DNA of 57,963 nt, taken from Candidatus Ruthenibacterium merdavium (lineage in GTDB: Bacteria > Bacillota > Clostridia > Oscillospirales > Ruminococcaceae). Location of the stretch: NCBI GenBank assembly GCA_019119935.1, contig DWWA01000030.1, forward strand, positions 1-57,963. Direction: 5' to 3'. Below, piece after piece: positions 51,330-57,963 of this stretch (the stretch's first letter is position 1; each line of letters opens with the position of its first letter). The notes below the pieces were generated by a model. That model was not told the DNA's origin. It was given only the letters and a program-made list of their open reading frames with translations, and ran no database searches. A program made the translations under genes and the position numbers.

Positions 51330-51358
51330 ATTATAGTCTACAAAATACGCGGTGTCAA
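51330..51358 (-). promoter_or_regulatory. Consensus sigma-A promoter of the polyamine operon
   Basis: Leftward: perfect -35 TTGACA (51358-51353), 17-bp spacer, perfect -10 TATAAT (51335-51330). The predicted start is near 51323. Confidence 0.92.
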
Positions 51359-51459
51359 GAAATATTGCACATTTTTTACACGTTTCGTCACAAAACTTCA
51401 CGCAGGGAAAATGTGCTTTGCGCCTTTTGGGGAAAGCGGGCGGAAAACTGCCGATTTCC

Positions 51460-51488
51460 TTGAGTTTCCAATTGTTTTGTGATATGAT
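51460..51488 (+). promoter_or_regulatory. Promoter of the YbjQ-family gene
   Basis: -35 TTGAGT (51460-51465), 17-bp spacer, -10 TATGAT (51483-51488). It diverges from the polyamine promoter. Confidence 0.75.
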
Positions 51489-51538
51489 AAAGCTAAGAAA
51501 CACATTTGAAAAAACGGGCGAAAAAGGAGCGTGACGCA

Positions 51539-51865
51539 ATGATTGTATCAACCACTCCTTCTTTGGAAGGTTACCGTATTCAAGAGTATAAAGGTGTGGT
51601 GTTCGGCGAGGTAATCGCGGGCATCAATCTGTTCAAGGATTTCGGTGCGGGGCTGACGAATTTGTTCGGCGGGCGAAGCGACGGATACGAAGAAGAGCTG
51701 CTCAATGCACGCAGCACCGCCATGGCGGAAATGGAAGCGCGGGCTGTGAAGCTTGGCGCAAATGCCGTTGTCGGCGTGGATATGGACTATGAAATGCTCG
51801 GAAGCGACAACGGAATGATGATGGTGAATGTGTCGGGAACGGCAGTTGTCGTGGAGAAAATCTGA
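51539..51865 (+). CDS. YbjQ/UPF0145-family protein
   Basis: 108 residues: [20 protein letters not shown], then [17 protein letters not shown], the family hallmarks. Members form pentameric rings and were proposed to bind heavy metals; no firm function is known. ATG 51539 has AAGGAG upstream. Confidence 0.88.
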   Translation: MIVSTTPSLEGYRIQEYKGVVFGEVIAGINLFKDFGAGLTNLFGGRSDGYEEELLNARSTAMAEMEARAVKLGANAVVGVDMDYEMLGSDNGMMMVNVSGTAVVVEKI

Positions 51866-51931
51866 ACCGTTTTTTAAACCGTTGTAACGTGTGAAGTTTT
51901 ACAGGGAAAAAGCAAAGGAGGAAAATGTGAG

Positions 51932-52567
51932 ATGAGAATTGAACGTCAAAATGAAAATTACTATGCGCTGAATGCGCAAGGCGCGCAGCAGACAGCCTCT
52001 GCACAGCCCGCACAGACAGCGCAGGCGGCACAGCAAACCGGTGCGGTCAATACCGTGCAGGACGGCTTTGTGTCCTCGCCGAAAAGTGAATCGGTGACGT
52101 ATCAGCCGCCGAAAAAGCTCACAGAGGAACAAGTCCAGGAGCTGAAAAATCAAATGAAACAAAGCATGATTGAGCTGGCGAAAACCATGCTCGGCGGCCA
52201 AGACAAAATCGCGCGCTTGGCGGATGGCTCGGTGGATTATGCGAAACTGGCCGACCAGCTCGGCATCGGAAAAACGCCAGAAGAGGCACAGGCTGCGATT
52301 TCGGAAGACGGCATGTGGGGCGTGGATGCTGTGGCAACCCGTTTGATGGACATGGCGATGGCCCTTTCCGGCGGCGACCCCTCAAAGGCGGAGCTTCTGC
52401 GTGATGCCGTGCAAAAAGGCTTTGCGGCTGTGGGCGATTTAGACAGCCTGCCGCAGGTGTGCCAAGATACTTATACCGAAACGATGAAGCGCTTTGACTA
52501 CTGGGTAGAAAAAGGCTCGCTGGACGGTTACGGCCAGGCTGAGGAAACCGAGCAGGAAGAAGCCTGA
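51932..52567 (+). CDS. Hypothetical protein with Ala/Gln-rich N-terminus
   Basis: 211 residues. The first ~45 are a low-complexity Gln/Ala/Thr stretch, then a Lys/Glu helical segment (~65-90), a globular-looking part with AISEDGMWGVDAVATRLMDM (~118-140) and an acidic Glu/Gln tail. No signal peptide or membrane helix. AAAGGAGG lies upstream of ATG 51932. I do not recognise the family, though the middle part resembles proteins found near flagellar genes in some Clostridia (weak). Confidence 0.75.
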   Translation: MRIERQNENYYALNAQGAQQTASAQPAQTAQAAQQTGAVNTVQDGFVSSPKSESVTYQPPKKLTEEQVQELKNQMKQSMIELAKTMLGGQDKIARLADGSVDYAKLADQLGIGKTPEEAQAAISEDGMWGVDAVATRLMDMAMALSGGDPSKAELLRDAVQKGFAAVGDLDSLPQVCQDTYTETMKRFDYWVEKGSLDGYGQAEETEQEEA

Positions 52568-52603
52568 AAAAGCGCGTTGGCAAAATGAAAATAAGATAAA
52601 GAG

Positions 52604-52642
52604 AGCACCCTCGAACGCCTGTTTTGGTTCGGGGGTGCTTTT
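52604..52642. terminator. Terminator after the hypothetical gene
   Basis: AGCACCC and CGAAC pair with GTTCG and GGGTGCT, followed by T's. It ends just before the stop of the leftward SnoaL-like gene. Confidence 0.85.
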
Positions 52643-52645
52643 GCG

Positions 52646-53029
52646 TCAAAGCGATTTTGTTTTATGAATCGAGGTGCCGATGTGCATGTCGGCGCGCCAC
52701 TGCGGAGCCGGCGCGTCATCGCCCCAGTATTCGTCAATGGAGGCAATTTTTCCGGCTTTTATTTTTATAAAGGAAGTGACATGGCACGAGATGTCGTCCT
52801 CGTACGAATAGACATGTACCGCTGTGATAATGAGGTTAGCAAGCGTTTCAATGCGTTCGATTTCTCCGTTCCAGCTGCCCGGATATTCGCAGTTGGCGCG
52901 GATAAATTCATCACGGGTGAAGCGTTCATTTGTGTTGTGCCAATTGACATAGGCATCTTCGTGAAAAAAAGCTTTCATTTCATCGGCATTTTGCGAAAGT
53001 GCCGCTTTCCAATAAGCAACAATATCCAT
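52646..53029 (-). CDS. SnoaL-like (NTF2-fold) protein
   Basis: 127 residues with a cone-shaped NTF2-like fold typical of SnoaL/ketosteroid-isomerase-like proteins: IVAYWKAALSQNADEMKAFF at the start, then VNWHNTNERFTRDEFIRAN, ending IDEYWGDDAPAP. The function is unspecified (often small-molecule binding). It lies just left of the mobile-element remnant. Confidence 0.78.
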   Translation of the reverse strand: MDIVAYWKAALSQNADEMKAFFHEDAYVNWHNTNERFTRDEFIRANCEYPGSWNGEIERIETLANLIITAVHVYSYEDDISCHVTSFIKIKAGKIASIDEYWGDDAPAPQWRADMHIGTSIHKTKSL

Positions 53030-53102
53030 GGCGCTTTTCTTCCTTTCTGTTTAAAAATTTAAGGCGTAGCAAGTACAAAGAAAAATTGATGAAAACAAAG
53101 AA

Positions 53103-53131
53103 AACCCCGAAGCCGTGAAAGCTCCGGGGTT
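53103..53131 (-). terminator. Leftward terminator before the SnoaL-like gene
   Basis: Stem AACCCCG/CGGGGTT with inner AGC/GCT, followed on the leftward strand by TTTTC and further T's. No leftward gene now lies immediately to its right, so it may have served a gene now displaced by the insertion. Confidence 0.65.
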
Positions 53132-53228
53132 GGTGCGAGTGGCGATACAGAACTTTTTGAAAAACCCAGTAATATCAATGGTTTTCAGGCATCCGAACAG
53201 AAAAGTATCTTGTATATCCCCCCACATT

Positions 53229-53261
53229 AGGGCGACTGTTTTAAGGCAGCCGCCCTTTTTT
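53229..53261 (+). terminator. Terminator inside the element remnant
   Basis: AGGGCG/CGCCCT with inner CTG/CAG and five T's. Confidence 0.75.
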
Positions 53262-53433
53262 ACGCCTAAAATTTAGTGTGCCAATTAGGGGCGAAAATCC
53301 CTCTATTTTCTTCCTGTGCTACCTGTTGGAAAGCAGGCGCAAATGATTTGTCCTTCGGGTATCCGTTGGATACAGAGGTCATCTTTTCCCCGAAAACGAA
53401 CACTTTTCCAGACCGCCGGAGGGAGGTGAAGTT

Positions 53434-54357
53434 ATGGCAGTATTTCGCATTGAGAAAAACCGCGACTACACGGTGATAGCAAACCATCATCTGCGAAACA
53501 CGGCGCTGTCGCTGAAAGCGAAGGGGCTGCTGTCCCTCATGCTGTCCTTGCCGGAGGATTGGGACTACACCACCAAAGGCCTTGCCCGGATATGCCGGGA
53601 TGGAGTGGACAGCATTTGTGCTACGGTCCGGGAGCTGGAGGATGCGGGGTACATTATCCGTGAAAGAGTCCGTAACGCCAACGGGCGGCTCGGTAGCATC
53701 GAGTACACGATCCTGGAACAACCCAGACCGCCGGAACCTAAAACGGGAAAACCTGAACGAGAAAATCCAGTTCAGGTAAAACCAGTCTTGGATTCTCCTG
53801 TCTTGGGAAAACCTGAACAGGAAAACCCCGCACAATTAAATACTAAAGGATCAAGTAACCAAATATCAAATACTGATTCATCAAGTACGGAAGGATCAAA
53901 TCCTATCCAATCAAGCCTACAAACCCCCGCAGGGGGCAACAGGGCTGGACGGGACTGGATGCGGGATCGAGAGAGCTATCGGGAACTGATTTTGGAGAAC
54001 ATCGAGTATGACATCCTCATACAGAACGAGCGTATGGACCGTGACCGCCTGGATGAGCTGGTAGAGCTCATGGTGGACACCGTTTGTTCCCGCAGGGAGA
54101 CGATCCGTATTGCCGGGGACGACTATCCGACGGAGGTGGTGAAATCCCGATTCCTGAAGCTGAACAGTTCTCATATCGAGTATGTGTTGGACCGTATGAG
54201 GGAGAACACCACCTATGTCCGCAATATCAAGAAATATCTGCTGGCTGCCCTGTATAACGCCCCGGCCACCATCGACAGTTACTATGCGTCCCTGGTGAAC
54301 CACGACCTGTACGGCAACGGAGAAAGATTAACTATTAAAAGTCAAGCCCCAAAATGA
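53434..54357 (+). CDS. Replication-organiser-type protein of a conjugative element (DUF6017-like)
   Basis: 307 residues. An N-terminal winged helix starts AVFRIEKNRDYTVIANHHLR, with SLKAKGLLSLMLSLPEDWD following it, typical of element replication initiators. The C-terminal half carries DRESYRELILENIEYDIL, as in DUF6017 proteins of Tn1549-type conjugative transposons. The last residues (SQAPK) come from an abnormal junction: they run into a 16-bp sequence also found at 55168. Proper GGAGGTGAAG site upstream. The rest of the element is absent, so this is a remnant. Confidence 0.85.
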   Translation: MAVFRIEKNRDYTVIANHHLRNTALSLKAKGLLSLMLSLPEDWDYTTKGLARICRDGVDSICATVRELEDAGYIIRERVRNANGRLGSIEYTILEQPRPPEPKTGKPERENPVQVKPVLDSPVLGKPEQENPAQLNTKGSSNQISNTDSSSTEGSNPIQSSLQTPAGGNRAGRDWMRDRESYRELILENIEYDILIQNERMDRDRLDELVELMVDTVCSRRETIRIAGDDYPTEVVKSRFLKLNSSHIEYVLDRMRENTTYVRNIKKYLLAALYNAPATIDSYYASLVNHDLYGNGERLTIKSQAPK

Positions 54358-54359
54358 AT
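54344..54359 (+). repeat. Direct repeat copy 1, AAGCCCCAAAATGAAT
   Basis: This 16-bp sequence at the end of the replication-organiser gene matches AAGCCCCAAAACTGAAT at 55168-55184, which follows the small HTH gene, apart from one inserted C. Confidence 0.6.
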
Positions 54360-54445
54360 GGCGGTGGTGAAAAAGGATAGCTCAAAAAAGGTATAGCAAA
54401 GTTAAGGTCTTGTCAGACCTCTGCTGGCTATTTAAGTAGTTGCCC

Positions 54446-54790
54446 TCAAGCTGCCGAGCAATATGGCTGCCTGGATTTCTCCATGGCAAAGATTAGACGA
54501 ACCAACTTTTTGGCAGCATGAGAAAGCGCGACATTGTAGTGTTTGCCCTCCGCACGCTTCTTAGCAAGATAGGCAGCAAAGGTCGGGTTCCAGTGACAGA
54601 CATATTTGGTCGCGTTGTAAAGGGCGTAGCGTAAGTATCTGGAGCCGCGTTTTTCCATGTGGGGGTAACAGTTTTTGAGTTACCCAGACTGGTAAGTGGA
54701 TGGCGGCATCCCCGCATAGGCCAATAGCTTGTCTGGGGAGTCAAAGCGGGTGAAGTCACCCACCTCGGCTAAGATCATGGCAGCCATGCG
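54446..54790 (-). pseudogene. IS110-family transposase, 3' fragment with a nonsense codon
   Basis: About 115 codons of the C-terminal Transposase_20 domain of an IS110 transposase: MAAMILAEVGDFTRFDSPDK, STYQSG, then MEKRGSRYLRYALYNATKYV and AAKKLVRLIFAME. An in-frame TAA at 54682-54680 interrupts it where relatives have Gln. The N-terminal ~70 percent is missing, and the fragment ends abruptly against a sigma-factor fragment at 54790/54791. Confidence 0.85.
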
Positions 54791-54979
54791 GAACTTGCCA
54801 CCGCCCTTGCCCGTTTGCCGGAGCAGACACAGGAAGAAATTTTCCGTTACTATTTCCTGCGCCAGCCGCAGCGAGTGATCGGCGTACATATCGGACGGAC
54901 ACGCAGCACAGCGGGGCAGCATATCCAGCTTGCCTTGCAGCGGTTACGGCGGCTCATGGAGGGAAAAGACCATGAGTAA
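54791..54979 (+). pseudogene. Sigma-70-family factor, 3' fragment
   Basis: Frame reading E-L-A-T-A-L-A-R-L-P-E-Q, then FRYYFLRQPQRVIG and a C-terminal RTRSTAGQHIQLALQRL. This is the region-4 helix-turn-helix of the sigma-like proteins found in Tn1549-type elements. The 5' part is lost at the IS110 junction. It ends with the ATGAGTAA overlap that starts the next gene. Confidence 0.8.
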
Positions 54980-55169
54980 ACTTCTCCCCTATGAAACAAT
55001 CGTCAAAGCCCATGAGGGCGACCCGGACGCAATCGACACCGTCCTTTCCCACTATGCCGGATATATCCGCTACTTTTCCAAAGTACACGGTCAGGTTAAC
55101 GCCGAGGTTGAGGAATATGTGAAGCAGCAGCTAATCTCCGCACTATTCAAGTTTCGCTTTGACCGATAA
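54972..55169 (+). CDS. Small helix-turn-helix protein of a conjugative element
   Basis: 65 residues beginning MSKLLPYETIVKAHEGDPDA, with a tail FKFRFDR. This small gene always follows the element's sigma-like gene in Tn1549-type transposons; here it overlaps that gene's stop by 8 nt. GGAGGG lies upstream. Excisionase and integrase, which normally follow, are missing. Confidence 0.82.
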   Translation: MSKLLPYETIVKAHEGDPDAIDTVLSHYAGYIRYFSKVHGQVNAEVEEYVKQQLISALFKFRFDR

Positions 55170-55184
55170 GCCCCAAAACTGAAT
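55168..55184 (+). repeat. Direct repeat copy 2
   Basis: AAGCCCCAAAACTGAAT, near-identical to 54344-54359. It overlaps the stop of the small HTH gene. Confidence 0.6.
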
Positions 55185-55209
55185 ACCAGCCGCCCACCAG
55201 CGGCCAGTG

Positions 55210-55246
55210 AAAGCAGTAAGTCTGAAAAAGATTTGCTGCTTTTTTT
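55210..55246 (+). terminator. Terminator at the right end of the element remnant
   Basis: Stem AAAGCAG/CTGCTTT plus AA/TT, followed by a T-run. The mobile DNA seems to end about here, where D-aminoacylase homology begins. Confidence 0.6.
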
Positions 55247-56267
55247 GTTCCCCGATAAAAGTGCTCCAGCCGGGATAGCCGTATTCCATATCCCGCAGGA
55301 TCCGGGGGAGGAGCGTGCTGTCGCGCAATCGCTCCAGCAGCCGGGCGATCCCGCCTTCGTGGTATTTGGGGGGAAACACCAGGCCCAGGTAGGAGCATCC
55401 CGCCGTATAGGGGTAGGCGTCAAACGTGACGTCCGCGCCGGAACGGTTTGCTTCTTCAATGAGAGCCAGAATTTCGTGCATGCGTCCTACATTGGCCTTG
55501 CCGGCGCACTTCAGATGTGAGATCTCGGTGCGAACGCCTGTTTTCAGGGCAATGGAAAGGACTTCTTTAATCGCCTGGAAGAGCGTGAGCCGCTCTCCCC
55601 GGACATGAAAGGCGAAGATCCCATTGTGCCGCCTGACAACGCCGGCGGCTTTGATCAATTCTTCCGTATCGGCGTAGAAATCGGGGGCGTAACCCAGGCC
55701 TACGGACAACCCGCAGACGCCGTCCCGAAGAGCCTCGTCCAAAATCGCCTCGATCTGGGCCTGTTCTTCTGCGGTTGGCCTGCGGTTATCATAGTCCATG
55801 ACGAACGCGCGAATACTGCCGTAACCAATCAAAACGCGCAGATTTTCATTGACGCCTTGCTGTTCCAGCAGAGCCTTGTACTGCGGCCAGGTGCGCCACT
55901 TCCACGCGACCAGGGGCGTGTCGATCAGGGAGAGCGAGTTCCGCCTTTTTTGAATAAACTGGAGATCATCCCGCAGAGGAAAAGGGGAGTATCCGCAGTT
56001 GCCGGTTACTTCGCTGGTTACACCCTGCAGGATGTGGCCGGATGGGTTCCCGCAGTATAAAAAAGAAATGTCCGAATGCGTATGTACGTCAATGAAGCCG
56101 GGCGTGCAAAACATTCCGCGTCCGTCGATGAGCTCCATATCTGCCGTGGGCGCTATGGAACCCAGGCCTTGTATCCGGTCGTCTTTCAGCAGGATATCGG
56201 AGAGAACAGGGGAAGAGCCGGTTCCGTCTATGACCATGGCGTTTTGAATGCAGATTGGCCGGTCCAT

Positions 56268-57341
56268 TTAATAGCTCATCCCCCTTGCATCAACGGCTAT
56301 GCTCCGCACATAGGTTTCGCCGGAAAAGAGAAACATGCGGTTTACGAGATTTGAAACAACGCAGCTGTGATAGGGGATAACGTCTACCTCGTCCCCCACA
56401 TGCAGCCGGTACCGGAGGGGATCATATCGGACGTATCCGTGTTCCTCGTTCAGCTTGTAGATTACGGCGTCGGGGAATTGCCTGATTTTTCCGAAGCCTG
56501 TCTCATTATGATCGGAGGACAGAATTTTTGAGCCGCAGTCCAGCGTCGCCAGGCCGTCCTCCGGGGTGCTGATCACCGTGGCGCGGACGGAAAGGGCGCA
56601 GTTTTCTTCCTCTACCGCCCCAAGCTGGGCGTAGTGAATATCGCCGAACACATAGTTGCCCGCCCTGGATTCCGTCAATGTATGCATCACATCTGCCCGC
56701 CGGCTCAGAACGGTGGAGCCGCCGCTGACCACCGCCACAGGGATTCCGGCCTGTTCCAGCGCCTGCTTGCAGCGCAGCAGGAGGGCGTCTTCCTGCCGGG
56801 ACATGGCACAAAGACCGTGATCGGCGTCCGCGTTTGGGTTCAGACCGCTGTATGCGAAAAGGCCCTGAACCTGGATGCCCGGAAGGGTACGGAGGTAAGC
56901 GGCAAATTCCACCAGCTTATGTTCGGCCACGCCGCCCCGTTTGATATGGGTCAAGACCTCCACCAGCACAGGCACTGGGCGTCCCAGCGCCAGGCCCGTC
57001 TCGTTGAGCTGCTGGGCGGACGTGAGGTTGTCGCATGTGACCGTAACCCTGGCCCGCTCCATCAGATGCCTGAGACGAAGCATCTTGTCGTTTCCCACCA
57101 GGCTATATGCGATAAGGATATCCCGGATCCCGGCGGCGCTCATCACCTCCGCCTCTCCGAGCTTGGAACAGGTAATGCCGACTGCGCCCGCGGCCAGCTG
57201 CATTTTCGCAATTTCCACAGATCTGTGGGTCTTGATATGGGGCCGCAGAACTTGTCCGTTTTCACGGGCCCATTGCTGCATACGGGCAATATTGCGCTCC
57301 AGCTTGTGCTGGTCTATTCTCACATATGGCGTTGATAACAC
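56268..57341 (-). CDS. D-threonine aldolase/D-serine dehydratase-like PLP enzyme
   Basis: 357 residues of the alanine-racemase-fold DSD1/DTA family. The PLP Lys lies in LRPHIKTHRSVEIA, with GITCSKLGEAEVM and late VDVIPYHSCVVSN (the His/Cys metal site). It would cleave or dehydrate D-threonine or D-serine types of substrate. GTG 57341 has GGGGAGG upstream. It is bracketed by RidA and D-aminoacylase genes, so it fits D-amino-acid catabolism. Confidence 0.87.
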   Translation of the reverse strand: MLSTPYVRIDQHKLERNIARMQQWARENGQVLRPHIKTHRSVEIAKMQLAAGAVGITCSKLGEAEVMSAAGIRDILIAYSLVGNDKMLRLRHLMERARVTVTCDNLTSAQQLNETGLALGRPVPVLVEVLTHIKRGGVAEHKLVEFAAYLRTLPGIQVQGLFAYSGLNPNADADHGLCAMSRQEDALLLRCKQALEQAGIPVAVVSGGSTVLSRRADVMHTLTESRAGNYVFGDIHYAQLGAVEEENCALSVRATVISTPEDGLATLDCGSKILSSDHNETGFGKIRQFPDAVIYKLNEEHGYVRYDPLRYRLHVGDEVDVIPYHSCVVSNLVNRMFLFSGETYVRSIAVDARGMSY

Positions 57342-57357
57342 GTATGGGGACCTCCCC

Positions 57358-57834
57358 TCAAAGAGAATCTACTTCCACGACCAGTTCCACTTCCGCCGTA
57401 ATATTGTTGGGCAGAACGGAAACGCCCAGCGCGGTGCGGCTGTGCCGGCCGATTTCCGGGCCAAACACTTGATGCAGCAGGTCGGAAGCGCCATTGATCA
57501 CTGCCGGCTGGGCGTAAAACCCGTCAGCGCTGTTTACATAGCCCCGCAGATTGACGATGCGTGTGACCCGGTCCAGCGTCCCCAGATAGCTCCGCAGCTG
57601 ACTCAGCAGATTCAGCGCGCAGATTCTGGCGGCCTGGTATCCTTCGTCAGGGGTGCGCTCCCGTCCCACCGCGCCCACATATAGACGCTGGCCGTTGAAT
57701 ATGGTACCTTGCCCGCTTACAAAAACCAGGTTTCCCGACTGGACGCAGGGAACATAGGATGCAACTGGCTTGGGCGCGGCGGGAAGCTCCAGTCCAAGCG
57801 CTTTCAAATTTGTCTCGGCCGTTCTTATCATCAT
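57358..57834 (-). CDS. RidA-family imine/enamine deaminase
   Basis: 158 residues of the longer RidA (YjgH-like) subgroup: VPCVQSGNLVFVSGQGTIFNG and TALGVSVLPNNITAEVELVVEV. RidA proteins hydrolyse reactive enamines/imines released by PLP dehydratases. Next to a PLP enzyme of D-serine dehydratase type, that is a sensible pairing. GTGAGG precedes ATG 57834. Confidence 0.9.
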   Translation of the reverse strand: MMIRTAETNLKALGLELPAAPKPVASYVPCVQSGNLVFVSGQGTIFNGQRLYVGAVGRERTPDEGYQAARICALNLLSQLRSYLGTLDRVTRIVNLRGYVNSADGFYAQPAVINGASDLLHQVFGPEIGRHSRTALGVSVLPNNITAEVELVVEVDSL

Positions 57835-57850
57835 TTAAAACCTCACAGGC

Positions 57851-57963
57851 TTACTTCAGATTTTCACTGATGGCCTTTGCGCTGCGTACAGATTCCTCAA
57901 TAAAGAGGTCCATTTTCTCCCGGGTCATGCGGTACTTCGGCGTAGCTACGCCAATCGTGCATG
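57851..57963 (-). CDS. IclR-family transcriptional regulator, C-terminal end (partial)
   Basis: The last ~36 codons run in from the right edge: CTIGVATPKYRMTREKM, then a helical end KAISENLK. This is the C-terminal pattern of IclR effector domains (I-G-V-A-x-P, then two helices). The gene is first in the leftward cluster and is the likely regulator of RidA, the PLP enzyme and D-aminoacylase. Confidence 0.7.
   Translation of the reverse strand, partial: CTIGVATPKYRMTREKMDLFIEESVRSAKAISENLK

Larger units (their letters stand above)
53030..53433. other. Intergenic junction region of the mobile-element remnant
   Basis: No gene. It contains a hairpin at 53103-53131 (CCCCG/CGGGG) that terminates leftward transcripts (T-rich beyond it on that strand), then an unassigned ~90 nt that probably holds the chromosome/element junction. 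Last comes a rightward terminator at 53229-53261. A tRNA-like string (GTGCGAGTGGCG) at 53132-53145 is not a tRNA. No integrase or clear att repeat is visible. Confidence 0.45.
55143..56267 (-). pseudogene. D-aminoacylase / N-acyl-D-amino-acid deacylase, 3' truncated
   Basis: Amidohydrolase start: ICIQNAMVIDGTGSSPV and the metal motif FIDVHTHSD, then GVTSEVTGNCG and HVRGERLTLFQAI. These are features of D-aminoacylases, which release D-amino acids from N-acyl forms. Homology stops near residue 338 (PGWSTFIGEQ); the last ~36 residues are translated mobile-element DNA. Full-length family members have about 500-530 residues, so roughly the last third is lost and activity is doubtful. It overlaps the RNA of the opposite-strand HTH gene. 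The PLP enzyme gene lies 1 nt upstream. Confidence 0.8.

Noticed and set aside
53132-53145. tRNA-like or att-site string GTGCGAGTGGCG
   Set aside because: No cloverleaf can be drawn around it, no repeat of it occurs at the other element end, and no integrase is nearby.
54680-54922. Separate 80-codon protein on the IS110 strand
   Set aside because: Only its last part is IS110; the beginning is the antisense of the sigma-factor fragment, so it is a chimeric frame and not a gene.
1-57963. CRISPR arrays, tRNA and rRNA genes
   Set aside because: Looked for regularly spaced short repeats and for cloverleaf or rRNA-like sequence by eye and saw none; a tRNAscan/Infernal and CRISPR search would settle it.

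Overview
The window looks like a chromosomal segment of a mid-GC, Gram-positive anaerobe of the class Clostridia, probably a gut Oscillospiraceae-type lineage. This is inferred from gene content: DnaD and DnaI primosome genes, Mini-III, an IreB/UPF0297 protein, PASTA modules, YmfF/YmfH and Lgt, a HrcA/CIRCE-type operator, strong Shine-Dalgarno sites, and a Tn1549-type conjugative-element remnant. No rRNA, tRNA or CRISPR array is visible.

Layout. 1-2509: start of a leftward gene cut by the window edge (possible transposase), then leftward htpG behind a perfect CIRCE operator. 2584-4845: an unusual membrane-anchored VanY-type carboxypeptidase. 5182-9604: a leftward five-gene operon (FkbH-like HAD protein, acyl carrier protein, MaoC hydratase, SDR, GNAT) that looks like a small dedicated acyl-tailoring pathway. 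9687-18621: VOC protein, class A PBP, threonine/lysine genes (ACT protein, hom, thrB, lysC) and a second VanY-type enzyme. 18641-34624: mostly rightward housekeeping genes: ymfF, ymfH, lgt, folD, rplU, rpmA, obg, mrnC, an rRNA methyltransferase, a GT-C membrane protein, yebC, a PASTA pseudokinase next to ireB, dnaD and dnaI. One cryptic Ser/Asn-rich small protein lies on the other strand.

34662-37170: a MerR/ABC exporter cassette with a textbook MerR-type promoter, in visibly more A+T-rich DNA. 37256-41934: prfB, a zinc-ribbon membrane protein, galU and the rpsF-ssb-rpsR operon. 41976-51358: a leftward polyamine operon (speD, speA, speE, speB, carboxyspermidine dehydrogenase, carboxyspermidine decarboxylase, aspartokinase, then a PfpI-like protein and a GNAT). 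It encodes two routes to spermidine-type triamines plus an aspartokinase that can feed one of them. It sits behind a consensus promoter and a roughly 470-nt hairpin-rich leader with an internal terminator. 51460-53029: small hypothetical genes.

53100-55246: a decayed integrative-element remnant (replication-organiser gene, IS110 fragment with a nonsense codon, sigma-factor fragment, small HTH gene). It abuts and truncates the last gene of a leftward D-amino-acid catabolic cluster (IclR regulator, RidA, D-threonine-aldolase-like PLP enzyme, D-aminoacylase) that runs off the right edge.

The most interesting candidates for something undescribed are the polyamine operon with its structured leader, the FkbH-ACP-MaoC-SDR-GNAT operon with its switch-like 5' leader, and the PASTA pseudokinase beside IreB.
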